DNA from: Syngnathus acus
Lineage: Eukaryota; Chordata; Actinopteri; Syngnathiformes; Syngnathidae
NCBI RefSeq assembly: GCF_901709675.1
Contig: NC_051095.1
Span: forward strand, 1,607,001-1,671,000
DNA length: 64,000 nt
Direction of reading: 5' to 3'
Made by a program: the position numbers and the translations under genes. Shown one piece after another: positions 1 through 11,996 of the stretch; position 1 is the stretch's first letter, and every line of letters starts with the position of its first letter. Under the pieces are notes generated by a model. That model searched no databases. It was given only the letters and a program-made list of their open reading frames with translations, and was not told where the DNA came from.

Positions 1-1007
1 TTTCCAATACCCACAAAGCCTTTTGACAATTCGTCCAATTAGCAGCAATCTTTAAATATCAAAATGTGGCGGTCTATTCATGGAGTAGTGTGCGCTTTTA
101 TTTATATTTTTAATTTAATTTAAATTTTTTATTTTGTGTTATTTTTAATTTAATTTGATACGATTTTATTTTGTTATTTAACTTTATTTTGTCAGATATA
201 CGACAGCGTCGAATGAAAATGAAGCGAGCAGCTAGCTTATTGTTAAATTTGCGCTAAAAATAGCACCGCTAACTTTAGCCCGTAATGGTTTGAATTCTGC
301 TTGCGCGACACTTTTGTTAAGGCCAAACGATATCCTATTCAGAGTGCGGGATGAACGACCTTCATTGATAATTGCCTCATTTTTCTCAATGATTCTGGAG
401 TGCTTGATAGGATTTAAATATTCAAAACGCAATGCTTCTTATTTGAAAGATTAGGAGATCCTTTTACCTTAGCCATCTTTGACGTATGAAATGTCAAACA
501 TATGGCCTGTTCATTTATGCAGATTGGATTCAGTTGAGATTAGAAGGAAGTGTATCGAGCGATCGGTGCCGGCCAGCTGCCGAGCGATCCTCCCAAATCG
601 ACGGGTCGGGCGGTCCGAGCGCCTCAAATTATTAAAATATTTTGTCGATGGCTGCGGAAAGTGAAAGCGAAACGGGTCCATTCTATTTGCAAAATCCGAC
701 GGCGGTGTCTTTCAATTTTCGAAGGTATTCAAATTGGATTTCATGCTTTTGGCTGGCTGTCTGTTCCCCGTGAACTTTGTTGTCCTCTCATACTTTTTGT
801 CCCGGGCATATTCTTATTCAAAGTAAGCAATTTTATTTTGACAGCTATTTGTATGTAAAGTGTGAAAGGGGGGGGGGGAGGGATTGTCATTGCGCCTGTG
901 TTTTTGTTATTTATTAAAGTCTGGCTATATTAGCCATTTTTCTTCACAGCAAATCCTCAGCACTTTTTTTTTCTCCCCTCTCCTTTGAGTAAGACGCACT
1001 TTTCATC
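1..1007. other. Non-coding stretch, no gene seen
   Basis: All six frames are broken at short intervals and no conserved motif is recognisable. An A/T-rich low-complexity patch built of 'aatttaattt' words lies around 95-190, and a short G run around 868-880. It reads as intronic or intergenic DNA. Confidence 0.6.
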
Positions 1008-1052
1008 TTAACTCATTCAGTGCCATTGACGGTTATAGACGTCAAAGATATT
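1008..1052 (+). repeat. Dispersed ~40-bp repeat 'ctcattcagtgccattgac'
   Basis: The word 'ctcattcagtgccattgac' followed by 'ggttatagacgtcaaag' occurs here and again, near-identically, at 8439, 8564 and 9020, and inverted within 8101-8174. Five copies of a ~37-bp word in 64 kb cannot be chance. It is a fragment of an interspersed repeat, probably the end of a DNA transposon; the superfamily cannot be assigned from this window. Confidence 0.75.
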
Positions 1053-4000
1053 ACCTGGCTCAATAGGAGATGGACGTTTTGGCTTTTCGTCCAAAACATT
1101 CAAGTGGCGACCTCCCCAGGAAAAGCGCCGCTCATGACCTAGCGGCGATTGTCGTGTTGTTTCGACGCCCTCGGCCTTGCGTGTCCGCTTTCTCACTCTC
1201 ACAAATCCCCGTACGAGGCTTTAATCCCTTCCCAGTCGTTTCGGGTCGCTCTTGGCTAAGACATCCTTACGAGACGCGGCTCCATAATATCTGTCCATTA
1301 AATTTTTATCGGGCTTTCCCCGTTCACTCATTTGCTTGTTTATTTTGGCGGCAGTAAAGGGAGACGCGACGGCGATGATGTATCGTTATTTTGGGCTTTT
1401 TCTGGATTTCAATTATGCATGTGTGTGTGTGTGTGTGGTGTTTCGGAATGGTCACGCTTGAGCCTGTGGCTTTGGAGTGTGTTTTTGTCTCTGCTTTCAT
1501 GCCTGACTTCTTCAATAATGACAATAGAAAATATAGACGGACAATACCGCCGCATTGTCGGGAACAAATTTGCTGGTGCTAAAATGCCAACCGTTGCATT
1601 TCTTTGAATGTCTTTGTTATTCACCGAGCAAGCACGCGGCTATAACTGGCATGGAGACTTTTCTGCAAAGCAGTCATACGCTCTTGAGGAAATTCAATTT
1701 CTTTAGGCTTAGTGGGGTCTAATCACTGATTGGGATTATTAACCCTATCATCCAGTTGATTAACTTTGTCTCTGATAGCCACTAAAGCAGATAACCCAAC
1801 TTGTGCGCGAGGAAAAAAAGTCATTTCCTTTCTAATTAAAAGCAATTAGCGAATCAATTACAGCTCGATCAGAGCTGATGGAAAACACAATAAAATGGCA
1901 TTCGCAGATACGCAAATGCACAGAGCGGCGCCGTCCAGCCAAAAAGAGGATGACTAGACCTGAGGTGAAAGAGAAAAATCCATTTGTAATCATACGTCAG
2001 CGTTCATGCTAGCTTAGCGCTTAGCTTTTTTTTTTTCATTGTTTGCCCACCGTGGAGTGCATGATGGAGCCTGGAATTAAACTACAAAATTAAATTAAAC
2101 TTCTAGAGGCCATGCTAAAAATAGCTCTCGAGATGTCCAGGCATTGACATAAAGTCGTCGCACGCAAATCGAAGGGAGCGCCGGCGTAGCATGGGCCGAC
2201 CGAGACATCAAGTAGCGAGACCTGGGCGTTTGCTTGTGGAGTCGTCCGTCGACGGCAGACGGACTCACGCCTAGCTGCTCCGAATTGCCGAATGATTTTC
2301 TGCTGATGCAACAAAAATGCACTTGAGTCACAAGTGGAAGCGACAGCGTGCGCCGGTCGGGCTGGACTCTGCGCCGGGCCGCTCGTAACGCACACGGGTC
2401 ATAAAACACGGCCGCCGGGGCGGTTCTTTTGACGACGCCGTAAATCCGCCGTCCGGGCAAAGCGGCATCATCGGCGTTATCATCAGCAGGTGACCTGCCC
2501 TCCCTCCTTCCCCCACTTGCCTTCCCGCTGGCTTCCTCTCATTAAGTTCCCCCTCTTGATGATTGTAGCTTTCCCCAATCACACGGCTAACCTTTCCGTT
2601 TCTTTTCATTTTTTCCGCCCTGGGTCGAGAGGCGCCGGATCAGCCTTAATTGACGGCAATCTCACGCAGGTGGCATTTCAAGATGGCCTTGAGTCACCCG
2701 CGCTTTCTTTTTGCCCACTCGGTTCCGGGCCCGCGATGGGCAAAGGACGCAATTACGACCTGTTATTTGCGCCCAATCCACACGACACGACTGCACTCCA
2801 GTGGCCGTCTTGTTGTCGCTAATTGCCATTAGCTAGTCGATTGGATTGTGCTGAAGCCACTTGAGTTGGAGCGTTCAATTGGACTTTTACTTGCTGGGAA
2901 AGAAAATGGAGGAAGCCTTGAAGCGTTAGAATCCAAGATGGCTGACGTTGTCCTCAGTAGTGACCCGAGATTAGAAATGGGCTCAGCGGAACCACAGCTA
3001 AAGTCAGATAAGGGGCACGTCCAGAGGCCGCTTGTTCGTTAAAAACCGAGATTTGTCTTACGGATGTTATCTTACGACCCAAAAGGGAGCGCATAAAACA
3101 AAAATCAAAATTTCAGTAGGCGGCGTCACTGCCTAAGAAAATCCAGAGCGATTTGTTGACGTCCAAATATTCACACGTCGGCCATTTTGCTGGCTTCTTT
3201 TGTCGGACACCCGAATGGATCACCTCTGCCTTTATTTTGTTTACCTCTCGGCAAAGCTCTGACGCGGAGAAAAAAAAAAAAAAAACTCGGCTGAAAATCC
3301 AAGCCTTAAAAATGCATTTGTGGAGCTTGACCTTGCTTTGGACTGTGATGGATTTTTTTTTTGGGGATGGATTTTTTTCTTACTCGGCACTAAATTGTCT
3401 TTTGGTTCTTCTTCGGGTTGCACGATGGAGTCGGTGCCTGGGTGTTTGGCACGGAGGGAGGAATTTGCCATTGTGCCTCCGTATCTCTCTTGCCAGCTTG
3501 GCCGTCCCTTCACCGCTGATCTGAAAGATTTAGGATTGCTCCCGGAGTGCTTGTCTAATCTGGTTCTCCTTCCCTTAGTGGAAATAAGTCAAAAAGAAAG
3601 TGTTTGCCTCTGATGCCCTCAAGTACGTGAACTTTTACGATGTAGCGGTCTGGTTAGATTTAGTATTGACATCGTGTCGCTCGCCCCAACGGCACTTATT
3701 ATTTGAACAAAAGGCGATCGCCACGCCGTTCCTAATTGCCGACGAGGCGTCGCGTCGCAACATCACAAATCTGCTGCGGCGTCTCATAAAAAATACATTT
3801 CGCCTGTTTGCCTCCCCAAACTGACGTCCAATTAGCGCTGAGAAAAACATTTCACGCACCCACCCGCCGCCCCCGGACCACCAACGGCGCCTGCAACATA
3901 TCAGAACATGACATTATGAATGCAATTGGGTAATAATTAGGAGGAATGATGGGGCGCTCACGTTGAGGCGTCATTAAGGAGGATGGGTTGCCGCCGCATC

Positions 4001-4339
4001 GCCGCTGACCTAAGCCTTTCTCCAACACTTGCTGCCATCAGGATTAGACTCTCAAAGACATTTTGCAGTCTGAAGGAAGAAAGAAAAAAAAAAAAGACTT
4101 CTGGAACAATTGGCACCTCCTCTGGATTTTTCTGAAAAACCTAATTACAACATGTTGATTATGCTTGAAAATGAGTGCTGCAGCTATTAACTACTTTGAG
4201 AATTATTCGTATTCTACTAATTATTCCATTGACTAATGCGATGCAAAAATGTCGACAGTATTGCACAATTAAACACACTGAATCTGCATGAGGTTCAGGT
4301 ATTTTTTTGTCCACCTGGGGTCACTGTCCTGGCATGCTA
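1053..4339. other. Non-coding stretch, mostly unique
   Basis: No ORF shows a recognisable domain. A (GT)n tract lies near 1420-1438, with A or T homopolymer runs near 2025, 3270, 3350 and 4085. Several parts mix G+C-rich blocks with 'ttaatta' words, as intronic fish DNA often does, but no specific element can be supported. Confidence 0.55.
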
Positions 4340-4450
4340 TTTTAATATTTAAAAAATATGTATATATTATATAACTTTATTTAATATTATATATATATAT
4401 ATTATTATTAATATTTTATTTAATATTATATATATGTAATAATTTATTTC
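4340..4450. repeat. AT-rich (TA)n low-complexity tract
   Basis: Alternating TA runs and 'ttaatatt' words continue for about 110 bp. This is simple sequence with no other signal. Confidence 0.8.
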
Positions 4451-5058
4451 ATATTTCATATGTGATTTTTGAGCGTGTATGTTTTTTTATACGATGAGGT
4501 GAGTGACTTGGGTGCCAGAAAATGAAAACGTAGTTTGTTAACTGGCTGCATCTGGCGAGTGACGTGGGTGTCGGAAAATGAAATGACTTTGTGAGTTGTG
4601 GCCATCCACAGTGATCCCAAACTTCTGCTCCCTGACCCGCGCAAAAAGCGAGGCTTGGCCGTATTTTTCGTAAGCAACCAACAGCACGCTTTCGAGCTGG
4701 CACGCGCCGTCTCGGCGAGACGCGAGGCGCTGTCCACGATCAGAAGTTCCGTGGGTGTATTCTCTTGAGCCGTGCGTCTGAAAGTTATTACTTGCTGTCG
4801 GAACTCATTTGTGTTCAAAGCGTTTGTGTGTTATGAGCGCAATTAACGCTGTGAAAGAGGAAATGCCTTTCCTTCTTTGTTTAGCCCATGTTTTGGTTTT
4901 CACCTGCCTTTGACCGCGCTTGTATGATATCATTGAACGAGTCTTGTTTGCATCTGTTGTTTGGCGGCAACCTCCCATAATTGTGTGTCGGCTGTTCAGC
5001 TAGACGTACTCATTGTAACACCTGACGTCTAACCTGAATTGCCCCCCCAGGATCAAAA
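4451..5058. other. Non-coding stretch, nothing recognised
   Basis: A 120-aa open frame on the minus strand (4456-4818) has no domain, biased composition or splice context suggesting a gene. Nothing else is supported here. Confidence 0.5.
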
Positions 5059-5135
<77 letters not shown>

Positions 5136-5190
5136 GCTAACTAAGATCTAGCTAGTTAACTAGCTAGCTAGCTGGCTAGCTAACTATCTA
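5059..5190. repeat. (ATCT)n microsatellite with CTAG-rich flank
   Basis: About 19 tandem copies of ATCT run from 5059 to 5135. They are followed by an irregular 'ctagctagttaactagctagc' region and a few more ATCT units. The same GATA-plus-CTAG composition recurs on the opposite strand at 41526-41885. Confidence 0.95.
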
Positions 5191-8100
5191 TCTATCTAAA
5201 GGTCGCTTGCATTGATCGACGAATAAGAATAAAATCGATTCTAATCATCAACGATAAATAATCATTTAGTCAGAAATCCAATGACGTTGGGTTATTTCCC
5301 GCAGCATAGCATGTTTCCGTGCTAACAACGGACTGGAACACGATTTCAATGCTTGTCCGTCCCTTCTTTGCAACTTGGCCTCACCAAGTCATTTCACAAA
5401 AAAATGCAACAAATTAAAATTGTTGACATGCCCAACGACCCCTGTGGTCAGACTTTTTACTTCTTCTTATCCGAAGTCATTTATAAATTACTTGTCATTG
5501 GGAAGAGTCAAATGAAATCTTTCTTTTGTGGCACGAGTCGGAGGGTTCCATTCTCCGCTGTGATTGGCTCCAGCCGTCGGTCCGCCATGCGTACGGCGGT
5601 GAGAAGCGAAACGTTAACTTGCAGTTCAAAGATGCGACCCCCTTTCATGTCGGATTAGGAGAATCCATTTGTTAGCTTGTCTGGCCCTGCCATCTGTTTG
5701 CGCAAGTAAAAGACCAAATCTGCATATTATCGAACACTGAAGGCATCAAATAAGGAGATGAAGGGGATTAATCACCAAAACTTCAAGATGATTAATTTGG
5801 TGCTGCAGTTCTGTTGATTGGTCTATAAAAAAAAAATTGGAATGGTATTTAAGGGAACGCGCAGGCTCTCGAGCAATCAAAGGCTGCTCTGCCATTTATG
5901 TGCTCAACTTTTTGAGGGGTAATCAAAGAGCGTGCCAGCGGCTCTTCGCCATGCCGTCGACGCATTTCCGACGGGATCGGCGAGCTGTTTTGTCTTTCGG
6001 AAAGGGTCATTTGCTCGCCCGACACGACGCTGATGACATCACTTGCCAAGTTAGGCAGCTGTCACTGTCCCAATGCAGCGGCGAGGCGATGGAGGTCATT
6101 TTGGCATTTCTGAAATGAAATCCAAAGCACGGAAGGGGCACCGTTTCGAGGGCTTCTTTTACGGCTTGTGTCCAAATAAAGGATCAGTAATAGCAATGCG
6201 ACCGAGCGCTAGAAACACTTCGGGTTCAGCGTATCGAGAAAATAGAACCGTCGTCTGCCATGTTTTTGGTCTCGTGCGTGCGCTCAGCTGACAACAAGGC
6301 ACTCTAAAGCGGTGAAGCTGATGTTAATCCAAGTGCTCAAGTTGTTCAATCGCTGAAGAGCTCGTGGTTCATTTTAGCAAAAGAAAATCACGAAACCTGA
6401 AATTTGAGTACTACCCGTGTACACCGACACCCAACAACGAGGCGCTCTAATTCGGCAGAGACACATTTCCAAGGGTCATGCCCCCAAAAATTTGAAAACC
6501 TGTTTATCTGTCTTTTTTTTTTTTTTGTTAGCGAGCGTATACAATGTATTTAGAAAAAAATATCTGAATTTCTGAGTTGGAATATTTCAGACGTGGTGAA
6601 AAAGTGGAAAAAACACTCAAACCAAATGTGTGCCAACCAAATTCTCTGCAGACCCACCTAGCATAAACCGCCAATTTTTAGTTTGAAAGAGCCGTCGGTT
6701 CCCACAGAAATCAATAAAAGCCGCCAATGCCGATCGATCTACAAGGGAGGCACCGATCGAGCAGGTCGCCGAGGGATTAGCCCAGTTGCGCGCGGGGGGG
6801 GCTTAGCGTCGACGTGAACCTTGACGGGAACGAGGGTTAAGGAAGGTGGGCTTGTTAGCATCGGCGCTCTCCGGGAAGCGAGCCGAGCACATCAAAGCGT
6901 ATCTTATTGCCCCTCGAAATCGTCTGTAAAATCATTCATAAAAAAGCAAAATTGCCTCCGTGCAATCGGCTGGGCGCAGCTGTGCTATTCTACGCTACGG
7001 CCCAGAGTTACCATTTGAGCCAAAGTGGGGGACAAGTTTAATCAAAATCGATAGCGGCTCCTGTAATTGGCGGTCACTGCCTTTTTTGACAAAGTATCAT
7101 GAGGAGGGAATTAATGACGGCGCGCCGGCGCGTGTCCCAGCAAACGTGCTTTCGCTTGGCTGACTGATGGGAGCCATTACACTTGAAATTAAGTTGAATG
7201 TTCCCCTTGGAAGTCGCTGATTTTTTTTGACCGTCAGGGTCTGCGCCTCGCAGTTGGTGCCCAGTAGCTGCTACGTTTAGAACCGGAGCGTCTCGTAAAA
7301 TGCTGCATGACGGTTTAACAAAAAAAAAAAACCTTAATGATATGGCCCTTTGAGCATTCCATTTTGGAAAAACATTCCCCAGCTGGTAAATAGTCGATTT
7401 ACGAAACGTTTTAAGAAAATGCTAACGTGCCAATCACAACAGCAGAAATTGCGCAAGCCTTTCCAGTAATTATCGCATATTATTGCCCTCTTATTGTCAG
7501 CGCCGAGGTTTGTCAGAACGTAAATGGAGTTCCCCGGCGCCGTGATTGCCTGCTTTCGGTGCCTTTGCGTTATCTGGTGATTGCTTTGCGAACATTTTCT
7601 GGCTTTCAAACAAATTAGAATATTGGAGCGGCGCTAAGAAGATAGCGCCGGTTCTTCCTCCAGTGTTCTCGTTGCGTGCGGCGCGTTGAAACGACGCTGA
7701 TTAAAACGCCTTGAAACTGAGACGAGTGAGTTAGACTCATGTCACGTTGAGAGAAAAAAAAAAAAATCAAAACAAAGCCCCGAAAAGCTGCAGCGTGTCA
7801 TTCAGACAACTTTAATCTGTAATGAAAAAACTTCTCTCCAGAGTTAGCATGAAATGGAAGCTAATAGCGTGACGCTTCACTATTGACACGCTTTCCACAG
7901 CAAAGCCCAGTCCAAAAACTCGTGACAAAATGGACGCCCCTTCAAATATAAGACAATAAAAACAATTGTCAATTCACTCATGCGGTTTTTCTTTCAATCC
8001 AGTTGGGGACTTTCTGTCCCTTCTTTTGTGGAGCAAGCCGCCACTGGATGATCTCGGCTTTCCCAAAGTCCCGATGGCCATTATCGTGTCTTCCTTGCCT
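5191..8100. other. Non-coding stretch, nothing recognised
   Basis: Mostly unique sequence with short poly(A)/poly(T) runs (for example near 5828, 6515, 7320 and 7755). Open frames are all under 105 codons and none contains a recognisable motif. No RNA gene was seen. Confidence 0.55.
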
Positions 8101-8174
8101 TTAACTCATTCACTGATTAATATCTCTGTCATATGTTTGACGTCTATAACCGTCAATGGGACTGAATGAGTTAA
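8101..8174. repeat. 74-bp foldback copy of the 'ctcattcag' repeat
   Basis: The segment begins 'ttaactcattcactg' and ends with the inverted 'actgaatgagttaa', so it can fold into a hairpin. Its right half is the inverted copy of the dispersed repeat at 1008. This is the structure of a minimal MITE. No flanking target duplication stands out. Confidence 0.7.
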
Positions 8175-8438
8175 TATTCTAATATTGACCCCAAACCTCA
8201 GTTCCCGCCTCAGACAAGGAGAGGCTGGCAGCTTGGCGCAATCGCAAAATTCCACTAATGACAAGACTGCCAGGTGTAGCGCCAGGTGTGGTTGATTAGC
8301 GGCAACGCCACGCACGGCGGCCAAGGTGACAACCGACGCCGCGTTCCAGCTGAGAGAATCCGCTGATCAAAGTGCTGCCGATGTCAACGCGGCGGCGGCG
8401 CAAAGTGACAAAGAAAGTTTTCAAGAGTTTCGCTAATT

Positions 8439-9060
8439 AACTCATTCAGTGCCATTGACAGTTATAGAGGTCAGACATATGAACTTAAATAAATAACATT
8501 AAATTAATAGATTCAATTAAATAACTTAATTAAACATCAGTATAGAGTCAATATTATAATATGAACTCATTCAGTGCCATTGACGGTTATAGATATTAAC
8601 TTAAATCACAGGTGTCAAACTCAAGGCCCGGGGGCCAGATACGGCCCGCCACATCATTTTATGTGGCCCGCGAAGACAAATTGTGCATCAAATTCGTGTG
8701 CCATTACTAGAATTGCAAATTGTCTTCACTTTTAATGATATCTTTTTTTTTTTTTAATATTTCACCACTTTTTACTCGTCTGATTTGAAAACGATGATTT
8801 GTTTTGTAGCTTTTACTGCATATAATATGAGGTCCTCATACATTTATTTGGGTTGACAGTCATAATGGCCCTCCGAAAGAAACTATGACTACAATGCGGC
8901 CCGCGAAAAAACAATTTGACACCCCCGACTTAAATAAATAAAATTAAATCCATTGATAAATTAAATATAAATAACTTCAATAACTTAATTAAAAGTCAAT
9001 ATGGCGTCAACATTATATTAACTCATTCAGTGCCATTGACGGTTATAGATGTCAAAGTGT
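8439..9060 (+). repeat. ~126-bp tandem repeat, interrupted by a hAT MITE
   Basis: The word 'aactcattcagtgccattg' starts at 8439, 8564 and 9020. Copy one is 125 bp. Copy two is 127 bp once the inserted MITE (8607-8927) and one 8-bp target duplication are removed. The body of each unit is A/T-rich and shares 'aacttaaataaata' and 'aataacttaattaaa' words. A third, partial copy starts at 9020. Confidence 0.8.
8607..8927. mobile_element. Non-autonomous hAT-type MITE, 321 bp
   Basis: Begins 'cacaggtgtcaaactcaagg' and ends with the inverted-type terminus 'caatttgacacccccg'. 'GGCCCG' and 'GGCCCGC' blocks sit just inside each end. It is flanked by the perfect 8-bp direct repeat 'acttaaat' (8599-8606 and 8928-8935), the target-duplication length of hAT transposons. 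There is no transposase ORF, so it would depend on an enzyme supplied elsewhere. The element at 44229-44572 is a relative in the opposite orientation. Confidence 0.85.
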
Positions 9061-11126
9061 GGGTTGCCAGTGAATCAATCAATATTGTTTGTCCCGTCAA
9101 GCGTCAGTCTTTCCGTCTGCATACAAGAACATAAGGGGGGGGGGGGGGGGGTTGAAATTTCCAGAACCTGATACCTGGCACGCTTCCTTTCCTGACGTGT
9201 GTGTGGGGGGGGGGGGGGGGGGGGGGGGAGACTAGAAGTTGTCCGCTAAGGAGGCCTCTGGGAGTTGGAATGAGAGAAGAAGAATAATTGTGACACGCCA
9301 CTGAGTCTAAAGAGGGCTACCCGCTGAGAGAGAGAGAGAGGGCGGCAAATAAAGAGCTGCTCCCACTTCTTCACACCTCTTGACATCCTGCAGTCAAAGT
9401 CGGACCGAAGGGGGAAGTCGAAGGAAAAGGCGAGACGGCCAATGTTATACGATGAATAATTCCCAATGTCCTCTGGCCCCGGTGGTGACCCGGCAAAGAG
9501 ACTCTAATTAATGCATGAGGCTAGTCGGCTCCCGCACTTGCAGATCGGGGCCGTGAGATGGATAATATTGTACGGCGTAGACCAAACTACCCCGGGTGAG
9601 CTGCGAGCCATCGTTAGGCGTGCGTAATGGCCGGCCGGCGTTTGCGGGCCGTGCCGTTTTTCAAGTGGCCAATGTCATCCAGATAACCAGCAATGTCAAG
9701 GTTTGTATTTGGACGTGTTTCCAATTTCGCTAGACACTGATGCGTGACAGCGGCGACAAGAACTCTTGCCCGCTATTCATAAATTCTCAGAACAGTGCTG
9801 ACATTGCTGCCGAATTTCTCTTTCTCTCGCCACCTCGAGTGAGACGAGACCCGAGCCTGTCACCTGCGAAGCTTCTCCAACTTTTTTTTTTTTTTTTTTT
9901 TGCAGGGGCGGGGGCGGGATTTTTCCCCGTTATCTTAACGGATGCCCTCAATGTTTTTAGACCATCATAATGACAAAGATTTGGATTATATTCTTAAAAA
10001 ACACGCCTATTGTTCAAAAAAGACATCTCACAATTGTGTCAGAGCTTTTAATTGGCCCTAAGTTGAGGTAAGGAGTCGATTTTTGCAAACATGCACATTC
10101 TTTGAAATGATGCAACATAACAATTAATGGAATCTTATCAGGCAGCCCCCCGGGGCTTTTTCGATTGCCCACCATCAAGGCTTTGAGGGATCTATTTTAA
10201 GAACCGCTGCTCTAAAAAACTTGCCGCTTCCAATTTTGAAGGAGAAATGTCACACGAGGGCCGCTACGCTAAAGCACCCGTCGGCCCCTTCTCCATCCGG
10301 CAGGTGAAAACAATCGTCTTCATTCCTTACGATGCAAATTCGATCCTCTCCCTTCCCCTAAAGCCAGCTTTGAATTTGGGAATGTCTGCCGGCGATTAGC
10401 TTGGTTCTCAGCTCCGAGATGAATAAATGCGGTGGCGGGCTGCAGGCGGGCGATACAAGCCGGACGACGATTTTGCAACTGCCTTACGATGCTGTGAAGA
10501 GCGTTGAAAATCGGAAAAATGTACCTCCACCAAGCCCAATGCCCAAAGTGAAAAATTATGGCAGCAATGTATGCGGTCAAATGGTTTGTAAGATTCCATA
10601 CTTAGAATTCCATGCATCGGCTGCCGTACGATTCAAAGACGATTTTCAGTGCGATTACGATTCCATCTGGTACGATGCGATGGCTGACAACGATTGACAC
10701 CAACAATTTCCTCTTGCCATTCTACATGCTACATATGAATGAACTGTGAGAAAAGACGATTTGATATGCTTTTCAATCTATTATAAAGTGGAGTAATTTG
10801 ATTTGACTCACTGGTTGTAGCCCGCCGTTAGCTGGGATAGCTTCCGCCACCCCTCCCTTGTAAACGATATTGAAAATGGATTACATTTGCCTGAAGACCA
10901 AAATTTAATTTGCTATTCCAGTCTGCATGCTTTAGGATAGTAAGGACATGATGAGCACTATTAGCTGAGATTTATTGAAATTGTTTTCTAAAGAGTTTCA
11001 ATTCAAGACCGGCAGGTATCGCACATTAATGCCGAGTAGTTCAGACGCTAAACTGCTGTCTAAAGTGATGATGGCGAGTTTTGGGCTTCATTACAGTTGA
11101 AAGAAAAAGAAGTGTGTGTAATTTGC
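9061..11126. other. Non-coding stretch with poly-G tracts
   Basis: G17 at 9135-9151 and G24 at 9205-9228 stand out; an (AG)n tract near 9329-9342 and T-rich runs near 9883-9901 are also present. The remainder is unique and open frames are short. No gene or RNA is supported. Confidence 0.6.
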
Positions 11127-11222
11127 TATGCTATGCCCTGCTATACCATGCGATGCCGTGCAATGCTATGCTATGCCGTGCAATGCTATGCCGTGCAATG
11201 CTATGCTACGCTATGCTAAGCC
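11127..11222 (+). repeat. Degenerate (ATGCT)n minisatellite
   Basis: Roughly 95 bp of 'tatgc', 'atgcc' and 'gtgca' words in 5-bp register, with a longer sub-period built on 'gccgtgcaatgctatg'. Simple sequence, not coding. Confidence 0.85.
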
Positions 11223-11879
11223 GGAACTGGAGAGGACGGGCTGGAGATCGACAGGGCCTTGTTAGGTGCCGTGTCAGCTTGACATGACAGCAACAGGAAA
11301 TGGCTTGCGAGGTTCAGAGATGGGGCAGAGCGAGGGAGGGGCGGGGGGCAGGTGCACCCTACGAAGGTGAGAATTTGAAACTGCTTCAGCATAGCGTAGC
11401 AGATGATTGCCAGAAGAGCCCCGCCACCATCGCCGGCCTCCGTTCAAGCCCAACATTAGCGAGGAGAAAGCATGTCGGATGAACAGCTGTACGCACGCTT
11501 TCCACTTCCTGCCAGCTTGTTTGCCAAGGTGACCTTCAACTAGCTTGGCGCCGATTTGTGAAGCTCACCGGAGGTTTTAGCTGTGCCCGCAAGCACGCGG
11601 CCGCGATTGCCGACAATTACCAGGGTCGTGTCTGTAAACTGGCCGTGATTTGACTTGAAATAATCACACGGACGCGTCTTTCCAAGTCTCAATTGTTGAA
11701 AGGTGTTGGTTAAAAAAATAAAATAAACACACACAGGAAGATGAGTCAAGTCCGCTTCATCAAAATGATCTTCCTCCGATAAATCAAGTTTCTGTAAAAC
11801 TAATCAGCAACCATGTTAAGAATTATGATGTATAAAAGGGGTAGGAAAAAAACAAGCAATAGCTTCTTCCTTCTCCTTT
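11223..11879. other. Non-coding stretch, nothing recognised
   Basis: Unique sequence with no domain-bearing ORF and no repeat family I can name. Confidence 0.5.
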
Positions 11880-11996
11880 TTTGAACATGTTGATTGATTT
11901 GTCTTATTGGCATAACATGAAATTATGTGAAAATGTGAAAAAATGATTTTGTGTTTGGTCGATCTCATGTTCAAAAATAAACTTCAACTTCAGTTT
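11880..11996 (+). mobile_element. Possible LINE 3'-end fragment
   Basis: Ends 'aataaacttcaacttcag' after an A/T-rich stretch. That layout, an AATAAA-like word followed by a short pyrimidine/adenine direct repeat, is typical of the 3' tails of fish non-LTR retrotransposons. No coding part remains and the assignment is tentative. Confidence 0.35.
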
